From the NCBI GenBank assembly GCA_963693365.1, contig CAVNZM010000008.1, positions 7,998,001 to 8,062,000 on the forward strand: 64,000 bases of DNA. Reading direction: 5' to 3'. The position numbers were made by a program, and so were the translations under genes. Numbering within the stretch: position 1 is the first letter of the stretch; the number at the start of each line of letters is the position of its first letter. The notes beneath the pieces were generated by a model. It saw nothing but the letters and a program-made list of their open reading frames with translations. It was not told the origin of the DNA and did not search any database. The DNA comes from Amoebidium appalachense. Its lineage: Eukaryota > Ichthyosporea. Shown here piece by piece: positions 10,686-20,393 of this stretch.

Positions 10686-10854
10686 TTAGCCGAGTGCATG
10701 CATGCGTGCAGGTGCCTGGGGGGGGGGGATTAGCCGAGTGCATGCATGCGTGCAGGTGCCTGGGGGGGGGGGATTAGCCGAGTGCATGCATGCGTGCAGG
10801 TGCCTGGGGGGGGGATTAGCCGAGTGCATGCATGCGTGCAGGTGCCTTCCCGTG

Positions 10855-10920
<66 letters not shown>

Positions 10921-10961
10921 TTAGCCGAGTGCATGCATGAGTGCAGGTGCCTTCCCGTGGT

Positions 10962-10992
<31 letters not shown>

Positions 10993-11038
10993 GGGGGGAT
11001 TAGCCGAGTGCATGCATGCGTGCAGGTGCCTTCCCGTG

Positions 11039-11069
<31 letters not shown>

Positions 11070-11118
11070 GTGGGGGGGATTAGCCGAGTGCATGCATGCG
11101 TGCAGGTGCCTTCCCGTG

Positions 11119-11163
<45 letters not shown>

Positions 11164-11202
11164 TTAGCCGAGTGCATGCATGCGTGCAGGTGCCTTCACG
11201 TG

Positions 11203-11233
<31 letters not shown>

Positions 11234-11492
11234 GGGGGGGGGGGATTAGCCGAGTGCATGCATGCGTGCAGGTGCCTTCCCGTGGTGTGTTGGTGTGTGG
11301 GGGGGGGGGGGGGGGGGGGGGATTAGCCGAGTGCATGCATGCGTGCAGGTGCCTTCCCGTGGTGTGTGTGTGTGTGGGGGGGGGGGGGGGTGGGGGGATT
11401 AGCCGAGTGCATGCATGCGTGCAGGTGCCTGGGGGGGGGGGGGGGGGGATTAGCCGAGTGCATGCATGCGTGCAGGTGCCTTCCCGTGGTGT

Positions 11493-11523
<31 letters not shown>

Positions 11524-11545
11524 GGGGGGATTAGCCGAGTGCATG
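8165..11545. repeat. 3.4-kb G-tract minisatellite in KDM4-like intron
   Basis: Some 45-50 units (counted by eye) share the core ATTAGCCGAGTGCATGCATG continuing CGTGCAGGTGCCT. Long units add TCCCGTGG, (TG)n and about 15-50 G; short units go straight from the core to 8-18 G. Substitutions are rare (GAGTGC for GCGTGC at 8852 and 10939). It lies in the intron just 5' of the JmjN exon. Reading frames across it encode only Cys-Val, Gly or Pro-His-Thr repeats and are not genes. Confidence 0.95.
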
Positions 11546-11627
11546 CATGCGTGCAGGTGCCTTCCCGTCTCCTTTTTCTGTTCTTCCTTGTGTGGTGGTG
11601 ATGGGGTGTGTGTATTGGGGGGTGTAC

Positions 11628-11729
11628 CCGGGTTCGGAAAATCATAACCAATGTGCCCTTCCTCGTCCCACCCAACAGCACCAGTGTCTTCCTCGTCTTC
11701 CCCTTCTCCTTTTTCTTGTTCTTCTTCTT
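11628..11729 (-). CDS. Acidic exon of KDM4-like gene, copy B
   Basis: A 102-bp segment bounded by an acceptor (ACCACCACACACAG) and a donor (CCCGG|GTACACCCCCC). In the frame that fits the downstream JmjN exon (ends in phase 1; the next exon begins with two bases) it encodes about 33 residues, first Glu/Lys-rich and acidic, then GHIGYDFPNP. Because it starts and ends in phase 1, it can be included once or twice without changing frame. Copy A lies at 12737-12838. Confidence 0.5.
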
Positions 11730-12215
11730 CTGTGTGTGGTGGTTGTGTGTGTGTGTGGGAGAGGGGGGATTACTTCTTCTGTGTGTGGTGGTTGTGTGTG
11801 TGTGTGGGAGAGGGGGGATTACTTCTTCTGTGTGTGGTGGTTGTGTGTGTGTGTGGGAGAGGGGGGATTACTTCTTCTGTGTGTGGTGGTTGTGTGTGTG
11901 TGTGGGAGAGGGGGGATTACTTCTTCTGACAGTGTGTGGTGGTTGTGTGTGTGTGTGGGAGAGGGGGGATTACTTCTTCTGTGTGTGGTGGTTGTGTGTG
12001 TGTGTGGGAGAGGGGGGATTACTTCTTCTGTGTGTGGTGGTTGTGTGTGTGTATGTGGGAGAGGGGGGATTACTTCTTCTGTGTGTGGTGGTTGTGTGTG
12101 TGTGTGGGAGAGGGGGGATTACTTCTTCTGTGTGTGGTGGTTGTGTGTGTGTGTGGGAGAGGGGGGATTACTTCTTCTGTGTGTGGTGGTTGTGTGTGTG
12201 TATGTGGGAGAGAGG
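11730..12215. repeat. 49-bp tandem array of intron-like units (first block)
   Basis: About ten copies of a unit of about 49 bp containing CTTCTTCTGTGTGTGGTGG and GGGAGAGGGGGGATTA. On the coding (minus) strand each unit reads AAGAA|GTAATCCCCCC ... (CA)n ... CCACACACAG|AAGAA, that is, a splice donor, C tract, CA tract and acceptor separated by five bases. One unit carries a short extra GACA near 11928. Confidence 0.9.
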
Positions 12216-12221
12216 GGATAA

Positions 12222-12660
12222 GCCGAGGTGCATGCATGCGTGCAGGTGTGCGATGGCTTCAATGTGTGGGTGCTTGGGTGGTTGGTTGTGTGTGCCGAGG
12301 TGCATGCATGCGTGCAGGTGTGCGATGGTTTCAATGTGTGGGTGCTTGGGTGGTTGGTTGTGTGTGCCGAGGTGCATGCATGCGTGCAGGTGCCTTCCCG
12401 TGGTGTGTGTGTGGGGGGGGGGGGGGGGGGATAGCCGAGTGCATGCATGCGTGCAGGTGCCTTCCCGTGGTGTGTGTGTGGGGGGGGGGGGGGGGGGATA
12501 GCCGAGTGCATGCATGCGTGCAGGTGCCTTCCCGTGGTGTGTGTGTGGGGGGGGGGGGGGGGGGGGGGGATAGCCGAGTGCATGCATGCGTGCAGGTGCC
12601 TTCCCGTGGTGTGTGTGTGGGGGGTGGGGGGGGGGGGATAGCCGAGTGCATGCATGCGTG
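12222..12660. repeat. 72-bp and G-tract repeats in KDM4-like intron
   Basis: Two copies of a 72-bp unit (starting CCGAGGTGCATGCATGCGTG) run into four more units of the G-tract minisatellite whose core begins GATAGCC instead of GATTAGCC. The shared GTGCATGCATGCGTGCAGGTG core shows that both arrays descend from one sequence. Confidence 0.9.
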
Positions 12661-12736
12661 CAGGTGCCTTCCCGTCTCCTTTTTCTGTTCTTCCTTGTGT
12701 GGTGGTGATGGGGTGTGTGTATGGGGGGGGGGGTAC

Positions 12737-12838
12737 CCGGATTCGAAAAATCATAACCAATGTGCCCTTCCTCGTCCCACCCAACAGCACCAGTGTCTTC
12801 CTCGTCTTCCCCTTCTCCTTTTTCTTGTTCTTCTTCTT
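12737..12838 (-). CDS. Acidic exon of KDM4-like gene, copy A
   Basis: A near-identical copy of 11628-11729 with matching splice sites (acceptor CACACAG, donor CCGG|GTACCCCCC), differing by about two substitutions near the donor. It belongs to a larger duplication in which about 1.1 kb (exon, 49-bp array, 72-bp units) occurs twice. Inclusion of both copies would be frame-neutral. Confidence 0.5.
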
Positions 12839-13367
12839 CTGTGTGTGGTGGTTGTGTGTGTGTGTGGGAGAGGGGGGATTACTTCTTCTGTGTGTGGTGG
12901 TTGTGTGTGTGTGTGGGAGAGGGGGGATTACTTCTTCTGTGTGTGGTGGTTGTGTGTGTGTATGTGGGAGAGGGGGGATTACTTCTTCTGTGTGTGGTGG
13001 TTGTGTGTGTGTATGTGGGAGAGAGGGGATAAGCCGAGGTGCATGCATGCGTGCAGGTGTGCGATGGCTTCAATGTGTGGGTGCTTGGGTGGTTGGTTGT
13101 GTGTGCCGAGGTGCATGCATGCGTGCAGGTGTGCGATGGCTTCAATGTGTGGGTGCTTGGGTGGTTGGTTGTGTGTGCCGAGGTGCATGCATGCGTGCAG
13201 GTGTGCGATGGCTTCAATGTGTGGGTGCTTGGGTGGTTGGTTGTGTGTGCCGAGGTGCATGCATGCGTGCAGGTGTGCGATGGCTTCAATGTGTGGGTGC
13301 TTGGGTGGTTGGTTGTGTGTGCCGAGGTGCATGCATGCGTGCAGGTGCCTTCCCGTGGTGTGTGTGT

Positions 13368-13372
<5 letters not shown>
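12832..13372. repeat. Second block of 49-bp and 72-bp repeats
   Basis: About four copies of the 49-bp intron-like unit (12832-13032) are followed by four of the 72-bp unit (13034-13345) and one TCCCGTGG/(GT)n/G-tract end. It duplicates the arrangement at 11730-12392. Confidence 0.9.
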
Positions 13373-13399
<27 letters not shown>

Positions 13400-13402
13400 T
13401 AC

Positions 13403-14242
13403 CCGGCTGGAAACCCCACGACTCTCCCCCTTCTCCTTTCCACTCCTCGTACTCTCTTTCCCTTCCCGACTCTCCCCCTCCCTCTCCATCCCTCCCCCCT
13501 TCTTTCTCTCCCTCCCCCCCCTCTTTCTCTCCCCCTCCACTCTCCCCCCCTTCTCCCCTCTTTCTCTCCCCCTCCACTCTCCCCCTTCTCCCTCTTCTCC
13601 CCCCTCTCCTTCTTCATCACTCTCATGGACCTCCACTCTTGCCCGCTTTTTCGGGTGGTCCGGCAGTTTGACAGCAGGACTGCCTGGAGGGCTGTGTGCA
13701 GCCCCATCCCACTGCACTTTCCAGTTGAATTCTTTGAATAACCAGGAAATTTGGGCCTCCCCCGGCAAAGAACCCGTCACGTCAGGTATGTGACTAAAGT
13801 CGTCGCTGCCAGGGTAAATGGAAAGTCGACTGAGCATGACCGCCAAACCATCCGAGTTTCCATGATAGTTTCCAAGATCATAAACTCTCCACTGAGGGCC
13901 GCCCCATTTCAGAATCCACGCTATAGTCGCATGGATACCCTTGTTGTTTGGGAGTTCTTGCAATCGATGACCCTTCCTGTGCCAAAGACGCCCGTCGTTG
14001 AGTTCAAACAAGAAGACCGAAACGCCATCTGAATTGCTGGGTTGCACCACGTGTATTATTGGCGCCATCTTCTTTTTCTGATGATGACGATAAAGACACT
14101 GTCGCGTGAGTAGCCCTCTACCCGTGAATATGATTGTAGGGTCGGCATGTTTCGAGAACTCGAATGTCGGTGGGTTGGTTTGTATGTTGCTCTGGAACAC
14201 ATTATCGATGAGCGCTAGAAACTGTTCGTCGGTGGCAGCCAT
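13403..14242 (-). CDS. Probable first exon of the KDM4-like gene, novel N-terminal region
   Basis: An ORF of 280 residues from the ATG at 14242 to a donor at 13403 (CCGG|GTAAACCCC). The first 190 residues look globular and are not recognised; the last 90 are low-complexity Glu/Arg/Gly encoded by a GA-rich tract. The donor with its following C tract matches the other introns of the gene downstream, and no stop or start intervenes before the acidic and JmjN exons, so I join it to the KDM4-like gene. The phase at this donor (0) does not match the acidic exon (needs phase 1), so an indel in the GA tract, a different donor or a separate gene remains possible. (CA)n directly precedes the ATG. Confidence 0.55.
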
Positions 14243-14244
14243 GT

Positions 14245-14248
<4 letters not shown>

Positions 14249-14301
<53 letters not shown>

Positions 14302-14396
14302 GTGTGTGTGAACTACCAGCGCTGGTGCCAGAGCTCGTGTGTGTGGCGCTATGTTATGTTCCCGTGTCTAGTCTGCAATTTGTATGTTTAAGGATG

Positions 14397-14452
<56 letters not shown>

Positions 14453-14769
14453 TGTGTGAACTACCAGCGCTGGTGCCAGAGCTCGTGTGTGTGGCGCTAT
14501 GTTATGTTCCCGTGTCTAGTCTGCAATTTGTATGTTTAAAATGGGTGTGTGTGTGTGTGTGTGTGTGTGTGAACTACCAGCGCTGGTGCCAGAGCTCGTG
14601 TGTGTGGCGCTATGTTATGTTCCCGTGTCTAGTCTGCAATTTGTATGTTTAAAATGGGGTGTGTGTGTGTGTGTGTGTGTGTGTGAACTACCAGCGCTGG
14701 TGCCAGAGCTCGTGTGTGTGGCGCTATGTTATGTTCCCGTGTCTAGTCTGCAATTTGTATGTTTAAAAT

Positions 14770-14806
<37 letters not shown>

Positions 14807-15095
14807 CTACCAGCGCTGGTGCCAGAGCTCGTGTGTGTGGCGCTATGTTATGTTCCCGTGTCTAGTCTGCAATTTGTATGTTTAAAATGGGTGTGTGTGT
14901 GTGTGTGTGTGTGTGTGAACTACCAGCGCTGGTGCCAGAGCTCGTGTGTGTGGCGCTATGTTATGTTCCCGTGTCTAGTCTGCAATTTGTATGTTTAAAA
15001 TGGGGTGTGTGTGTGTGTGTGTGTGCGTGTGTGTGGCGCTATGTTATGTTCCCGTGTCTAGTCTGCAATGTGTATGTTTAAAATGGGTCGGGAAA
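14249..15095. repeat. Tandem array with (GT)n and a conserved 90-bp core
   Basis: Seven units, the last internally deleted, of variable length (about 112-150 bp). Each consists of a (GT)n tract and a nearly invariant core starting GAACTACCAGCGCTGGTGCC and ending TTTGTATGTTTAAAATGG. Length variation is confined to the GT part. It lies immediately upstream of the KDM4-like start codon. Confidence 0.92.
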
Positions 15096-16184
15096 ACGTG
15101 AAGGAATTAGACCTGTCTGTATTGACTGAAAAGGGGCAGCTGAAAGCGTGATTTGCACAGATTAACAGGTCTGTGTTCTCGTTAGTTTTTTTTGTTTGTT
15201 TTTTTTGTTTGTTATGACTCTGTCCTGTCACAACGAATGTTACACGAACTGATCAGTGTGGCGCACTTCAACTAAATCACGTCATTGAAATGATGGCTGG
15301 CCAATCAATCGTTATCTAGTTTGGCCAATGGAATGTGTGCTTGGCGCGTGTACGTGATACTATTGGCAACTTAAAATCGTTTCACCGACCCGTGGTTCAT
15401 CCGAAACCCTTCCGCGAAGCGAAAATTGTGGGCTGATTAATATTATAACTTAGCTGCAATAAATATAAGATACCCCAAGATGATTTATTTATACACTTTT
15501 CTATACAAAAATATGCTTAGAAATTTGTGTGGAAAGCGTTTTGTCAAACCAATCCCCCAGTGCCCGATCGCGTTGATCCAACCTCTATCCACCAATCACC
15601 GAATTAATCGTGTGCACCCCCAAGATGATTTATTTATACACTTTTCTATACAAAAATATGCTTAGAAATTTGTGTGGAAAGCGTTTTGTCAAACCAATCT
15701 CCGAGAAGCCTTGAGGGTTCATCGTATTAAATGGCTAATCATGGCCGACACACGTTTGCCAAAAATACCAGTGCCCGATCGCGTTGATCCAAACCTCTAT
15801 CCACCAATCACCGAATTAATCGTGTGCACATCACACATAAACGTGATAACTGACTTATCAGTCACTTTATATTAATAGTAGTACCGACCCTCACTCACCA
15901 GGACCCTTTCGTGAAGCAAGTAATTTTGTTATATACCCCAATATAAAATTTCCAAACAAAACAAAATAAATTTATACACTTTTAATACAAACATTTGCCT
16001 GAAACTGCGTTTTGAAAGCGTTATATTAATCCGGTCCGTTAAGAGTCATGGCGCGCTTGGCCAATCAGATTGTGCCATACAGACATTCGCGCTTTCACGT
16101 GGATCCAATACTTATACACCAATCAGAAGTGTTCGGAAAAAAAGGGTCCCGCGCTGGATACAAATGGCTTGGTGTGTGTGTGTG
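15096..16184. promoter_or_regulatory. AT-rich intergenic spacer with CCAAT boxes and local duplications
   Basis: No credible ORF. A segment of about 80 bp starting near AGATGATTTATTTATACAC recurs at 15479 and 15623, and a segment of about 60 bp starting CAGTGCCCGATCGCGTTGAT recurs at about 15558 and 15768. At least eight CCAAT/ATTGG boxes are present (for example near 15300, 15324, 15596, 15697, 15802, 16061 and 16118). The spacer separates divergent genes (KDM4-like - and coiled-coil +) and is a plausible shared promoter. Confidence 0.45.
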
Positions 16185-16640
16185 TGTGTTTCATTTTGCA
16201 TTGTGTAAGAGGCACTTTTTTTTTTTGTTCACACTGCTTTACTTCGTGTAAATAATCAGTGACGAGTTTTTTTAATTCACGGTGTGTTTGCGCATCATAG
16301 AATTTTGCTTTATTTTGCACTGTGTAAAAGGGACGTTTTTTTTTTGGGTCACACTGCTTTGCTTCGTAAAAATAAGAGGGTCGTTTTTTTTTTTTTTTTT
16401 TTTGGTTCACACTGCTTTGCACGGGTTTTTTTTAGTTCACGGTGTGTTTGCGCATCATAGAATTTTGCTTTATTTTGCATTGTGTAAAAGGGACGTTTTT
16501 TTGGGTCACACTGCTTTGCTTCATAAAAATAAGAGGGACGTTTTTTTTTTGGTTCACACTGCTTTGCACGGGTTTTTTTTAGTTCACGGTGTGTTTGCGC
16601 ATGATAGAATTTTGCTTCACTTTGCTTCTTGTGACAATAA
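16185..16640. repeat. T-tract tandem repeat upstream of the coiled-coil gene
   Basis: About three degenerate units of roughly 150 bp contain ATAGAATTTTGCTTTATTTTG, GGACG(T)n, GGTTCACACTGCTTTGC and AGTTCACGGTGTGTTTGCGC. The T tracts vary from 7 to 22. It ends directly before the ATG at 16643. Confidence 0.85.
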
Positions 16641-16642
16641 TC

Positions 16643-18120
16643 ATGAATCCTTTCAATATTCCCCACCGACCCCAACACCGACCCCGCCGACCCCGCCGAC
16701 CCCAACAAACCCCCCGCCGACCCCAACACCGACCCCGCCGACCCCGCCGACCCCGCCGACCCCAACACCGACCCCACCGACCCCGCCGACCCCAACAAAC
16801 CCCCCGCTGACCCCAACACCGACCCCGCCGACCCCGCCGACCCCAACACCGACCCCGCCGACCCCGCCGACCCCAACACCGACCCCGCCGACCCCAACAA
16901 ACCCCCCGCCGACCCCAACACCGACCCTACCAACAAACCCCCCGCCGACCCCAACACCGACCCTACCAACAAACCCCCCGCCGACCCCAACAAACCCCCC
17001 GCCGACCCCGCCAACCCCAACAATCCACCCACCATCGACCTAAAGTTTATGGAACAACTATATGCATTGGCATCGCTTCACGTCGCCAATCCCACTGTCA
17101 CCCCCAACACCACCATTGCCGAGTTACAAAAGCAACTCGATTCGAAGGAGAAAGAGCTGCAGGCGGCAAGACAAGATATCCAAGTTATGAAGGAAAAGGT
17201 ATTGGAGGTGCAAGCGACGGCAGAAAGAGACGCACAGATTGCTTCTGCCCGAAACATCGTGTCGTCCGAAAGGGTGCGGGATCTCGAAGACCAGGTAGTT
17301 GAGAAAGTGGCGGGAAATTTGGCATTGCAGGCCATGTTGGAAACACAGAAGGCCGAAAATGGAAAGCTGAAGACGGAGATGGCTGAAATGAGGGAATCTT
17401 ATCGCAAATCAATTGATGAGACCACCAATCTTCTTCGGGGGTTTGAACGCACCCATACCATTCTCCCGCCCCCCCCCACAAACCGCAACATTCTCGAGTC
17501 TTCCTCGGCCATGCAACCCCCTCCCCGGTAGTGCCGCACCCCCCCCAACCTTCTTGGGTCTTCGGTTATGCAACCCCTCCCCGGTAGTGCCGCACCCCCC
17601 CCCCAACCTTCTTGGGTCTTCGGTTATGCAACCCCTCCCTGGTAGTGTCGCACCCGCCAGGGGTAGTCGGCCCCTCATCGGTATGGCCACATACAGCACG
17701 AATATGCAATCCTCCCCCGCCATGTCCACTCCCCCTTCTGCCAATTCGATGCATATGAATCCTATCTTCGATATGTACTTGGGTTCCACGATGATCGACT
17801 CGTCACCCACAGGACCAGGGTCGCACTATCCGTACACATCCAAGAGGGGGGGGTCGGATCTTACTGGTGCACACAAACGGTCACGTTCCGGGGAGATGGA
17901 TTTCGAGGCTCGAACGAATAGTATGCTCACAGTCATGGTCCACGAGAAGACGGGTGATGCGAATAGAGGAAAAGAGAGTGGTCGGGCTGTGAGGAAAGAC
18001 AAACGGGAACGAAAACCACCCCCCAAACCGGCCCCAATCAAGGGACGGTCCAAAACGAAGCAGGTCTATGGTCGGGTCAGTGATGAAGGAGATTCTGAAG
18101 AAGAAGAAAACGATAAGTGA
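16643..18120 (+). CDS. DP-repeat, coiled-coil, basic-tail protein
   Basis: An intronless gene in three reading segments that form one sensible protein. From the ATG at 16643 a one-base shift in a CCCC run (about 16661) enters a frame of about 125 residues of degenerate Asp-Pro repeats (DPNTDPADP, DPNKPPADP). This runs without a stop into a coiled coil of about 110 residues starting near 17049, rich in Lys/Glu/Gln heptads. At about 17520-17660 three 58-bp repeats (SSVMQPLPGSAAPPP-like) shift frame at C runs. The C-terminal 150 residues end in a basic stretch (RKDKRERKPPPKPAPIKGR) and an acidic tail. No family is recognised. A scaffold or structural protein, possibly virus-derived, is only a guess. 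Confidence 0.6.
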
Positions 18121-18430
18121 GTTGTGGTTGAGAGTGTGATTTTTTGATTCAAGTTGTTGTGTTTGTAGGGCGTCACGTCATGGTTATATTATAGTCACAT
18201 GAGTGCTTGCTGTGGTATTTTAATGTTTTATTGTTTGGTATATGGTCTTAGACCCCCATATATGTGTACAAGTTTTAGCTTTTCTGTTAACGTGACTGGA
18301 TATTGGTACAAATCTTGGGTTTTCTGTTTACAACCAGTTGGATGTTCGTTTTACAAAGGTGTTTTTTTACAAAAAGAAGTCCGGTATCCGAAGTGTGTTT
18401 CAAGTGCAAGCAAGTCCCGTGCACACACAA
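18121..18430. other. 3' spacer of the coiled-coil gene
   Basis: AT-rich sequence with no credible ORF, leading into the tandem repeat. Nothing further was recognised. Confidence 0.4.
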
Positions 18431-18779
18431 CCCTTCCTTTCTTTTTCCCCCCCCCCCCCCTCTCCCCTGTCATGCATGCCCCTGCAAAAGAGACCCGTGC
18501 ACACACGTTCACTTTCCCTCCCTATCTTTGCACACACACACAACCCCCCCCCCCCCCCCCCCCCCTCCCTCTTCCTCTCCCTCTTTCCTGTCATGTATGC
18601 CCCTGCAAAAGAGACCCGTGCACACACGTTCACTTTCCCTCCCTATCTTTGCACACACACACAACCCCCCCCCCCCCCCCCCTCCCTCTTCCTCTCCCTC
18701 TTTCCTGTCATGTATGCCCCTGCAAAAGAGACCCGTGCACACACGTTCACTTTCCCTCCCTATCTTTGCACACACACAC

Positions 18780-18816
<37 letters not shown>

Positions 18817-19278
18817 CTCTTCCTCTCCCTCTTTCCTGTCATGTATGCCCCTGCAAAAGAGACCCGTGCACACACGTTCACTTTCCCTCCCTATCTTTGC
18901 ACACACACACAACCCCCCCCCCCCCCCCCTCCCTCTTCCTCTCCCTCTTTCCTGTCATGTATGCCCCTGCAAAAGAGACCCGTGCACACACGTTCACTTT
19001 CCCTCCCTATCTTTGCACACACAAACAACCCCCCCCCCCCCCCCCTCCCTCTTCCTCTCCCTCTTTCCTGTCATGTATGCCCCTGCAAAAGAGACCCGTG
19101 CACACACGTTCACTTTCCCTCCCTATCTTTGCACACACACACACAACCCCCCCCCCCCCCCCCCCCCTCCCTCTTCCTCTCCCTCTTTCCTGTCATGTAT
19201 GCCCCTGCAAAAGAGACCCGTGCACACACGTTCACTTTCCCTCCCTATCTTTGCACACACACACCCCCCCCCCCCCCC
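18431..19278. repeat. Seven-unit tandem repeat with C tracts
   Basis: Seven or so units of about 115-125 bp contain CATGTATGCCCCTGCAAAAG, GACCCGTGCACACACGTTCAC and (AC)n, then a C tract of 13-32 that accounts for the length variation. The first unit is more diverged (CATGCATG). The Pro/His-rich ORFs here are artefacts. Confidence 0.93.
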
Positions 19279-19283
19279 ATGGC

Positions 19284-19450
19284 TGGCGCTGTGTGTGTGT
19301 CGTGGAGTTGTCTTCACTTTTGCTGGCTGGCGCTGTGTGTGTCGTGGAGTTGTCTTCACTTTTGCTGGCTGGCGCTGTGTGTGTCGTGGAGTTGTCTTCT
19401 CTTTTGCTGACGCGGAGTTATCTTCTCTTCTATTGTATCCACTTTCTCTA
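19284..19450. repeat. Repeat of about 48 bp (GGCTGGCGCTGTG type), block 1
   Basis: Three units of the form GGCTGGCGCTGTGTGTGTCG TGGAGTTGTCTTC(A/T)CTTTTGCT followed by a common tail. Block 2 lies at 19832-19992 and is joined to the same neighbours, which indicates segmental duplication. Confidence 0.8.
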
Positions 19451-19832
19451 ATATACAGCGCTGGCGCTGTGTCCAGAGTAAATGTGTTTTTATTGTGTCC
19501 GGCCACTTTATAGTATGCAGCGCTTGTGCTGTGTATTGATTTCATTAAAAATCCGAGTGCCTCAGAGTGGTGTCGTACTCCGCAGCACCCGTCTTCTTAT
19601 TGAAATAGTATATGACTGCATACATCAATGGTGTAACCAATAAACATGTGAGGACAATCTGACGTACACCAGATACATTTTGTTCACCTTCTCTCTAGCA
19701 TTCGGTTCGGACTTCATTAAATTGTACCAGTGTATATTTGCAACGACACTGCATATAGATATCACATAAAGAATGCCTGTGGTGACCGTGCTGTCGAACA
19801 TGTACGTGTACCTCACAAAACTTTCAGTATCC
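19451..19832 (-). pseudogene. Truncated duplicate of the two-TM membrane protein gene
   Basis: A near-identical copy of the 3' two-thirds of the gene at 20355-20786 plus its 134-bp 3' repeat unit. It lacks the first 50 or so codons, and a small deletion/substitution near 19657 shifts the frame so that the second membrane segment is lost. Similarity stops abruptly at 19832, where the 48-bp repeat begins, marking the duplication breakpoint. Confidence 0.75.
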
Positions 19833-19992
19833 GTGGAGTTGTCTTCTCTTTTGCTGGCTGGCGCTGTGTGTCGTGGAGTTGTCTTCTCTTTTGCTGGCTG
19901 GCGCTGTGTGTGTCGTGGAGTTGTCTTCTCTTTTGCTGACGCGGAGTTAGCTTCTCTTTTATTGTATCCACTTTCTCTAATATACAGCGCTA
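19832..19992. repeat. Repeat of about 48 bp, block 2
   Basis: Second block of the GGCTGGCGCTGTG/TGGAGTTGTCTTC repeat, ending in the same TATTGTATCCACTTTCTCTA tail as block 1. It runs into the 134-bp repeat array. Confidence 0.8.
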
Positions 19993-20393
19993 ATATACAG
20001 CGCTGGCGCTGTGTCCAGAGTAAATGTGTTTTTATTGTGTCCGGCCACTTTATAGTATGCAGCGCTTGTGCTGTGTATTGATTTCATTAAAAATCCGAGT
20101 GCCTCAGAGTGGTGTCGTACTCCGCAATATACAGCGCTGGCGCTGTGTCCAGAGTAAATGTGTTTTTATTGTGTCCGGCCACTTTATAGTATGCAGCGCT
20201 TGTGCTGTGTATTGATTTCATTAAAAATCCGAGTGCCTCAGAGTGGTGTCGTACTCCGCAATATACAGCGCTGGCGCTGTGTCCAGAGTAAATGTGTTTT
20301 TATTGTGTCCGGCCACTTTATAGTATGCAGCGCTTGTGCTGTGTATTGATTTCATTAAAAATCCGAGTGCCTCAGAGTGGTGTCGTACTCCGC
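19993..20393. repeat. 134-bp tandem repeat overlapping the membrane gene 3' end
   Basis: Three head-to-tail 134-bp units (19993, 20126, 20260; a fourth isolated at 19451) start AATATACAGCGCTGGCGCTG and end GGTGTCGTACTCCGCA. The last unit contains the final codons and stop of the membrane protein gene (stop at 20355), so each unit carries a copy of that gene's extreme 3' end. Confidence 0.92.

Noticed and set aside
8165-11545. CRISPR-like pattern of regular repeats and variable spacers
   Set aside because: The variable parts are only (TG)n and poly-G of different lengths, the host is eukaryotic and there are no cas genes. It is a minisatellite.
8056-13793. Many Cys/Val/Gly or Pro/His/Thr ORFs, the longest about 600 codons
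   Set aside because: Products of GT, G-tract and minisatellite DNA. Frames on both strands are equally open and no unique protein sequence is present.
16282-17043. Pro-Thr repeat ORF (TPTPPTPP)
   Set aside because: It shares DNA with the Asp-Pro frame that continues in phase into the coiled coil; the Pro-Thr frame ends at 17043 without any other domain.
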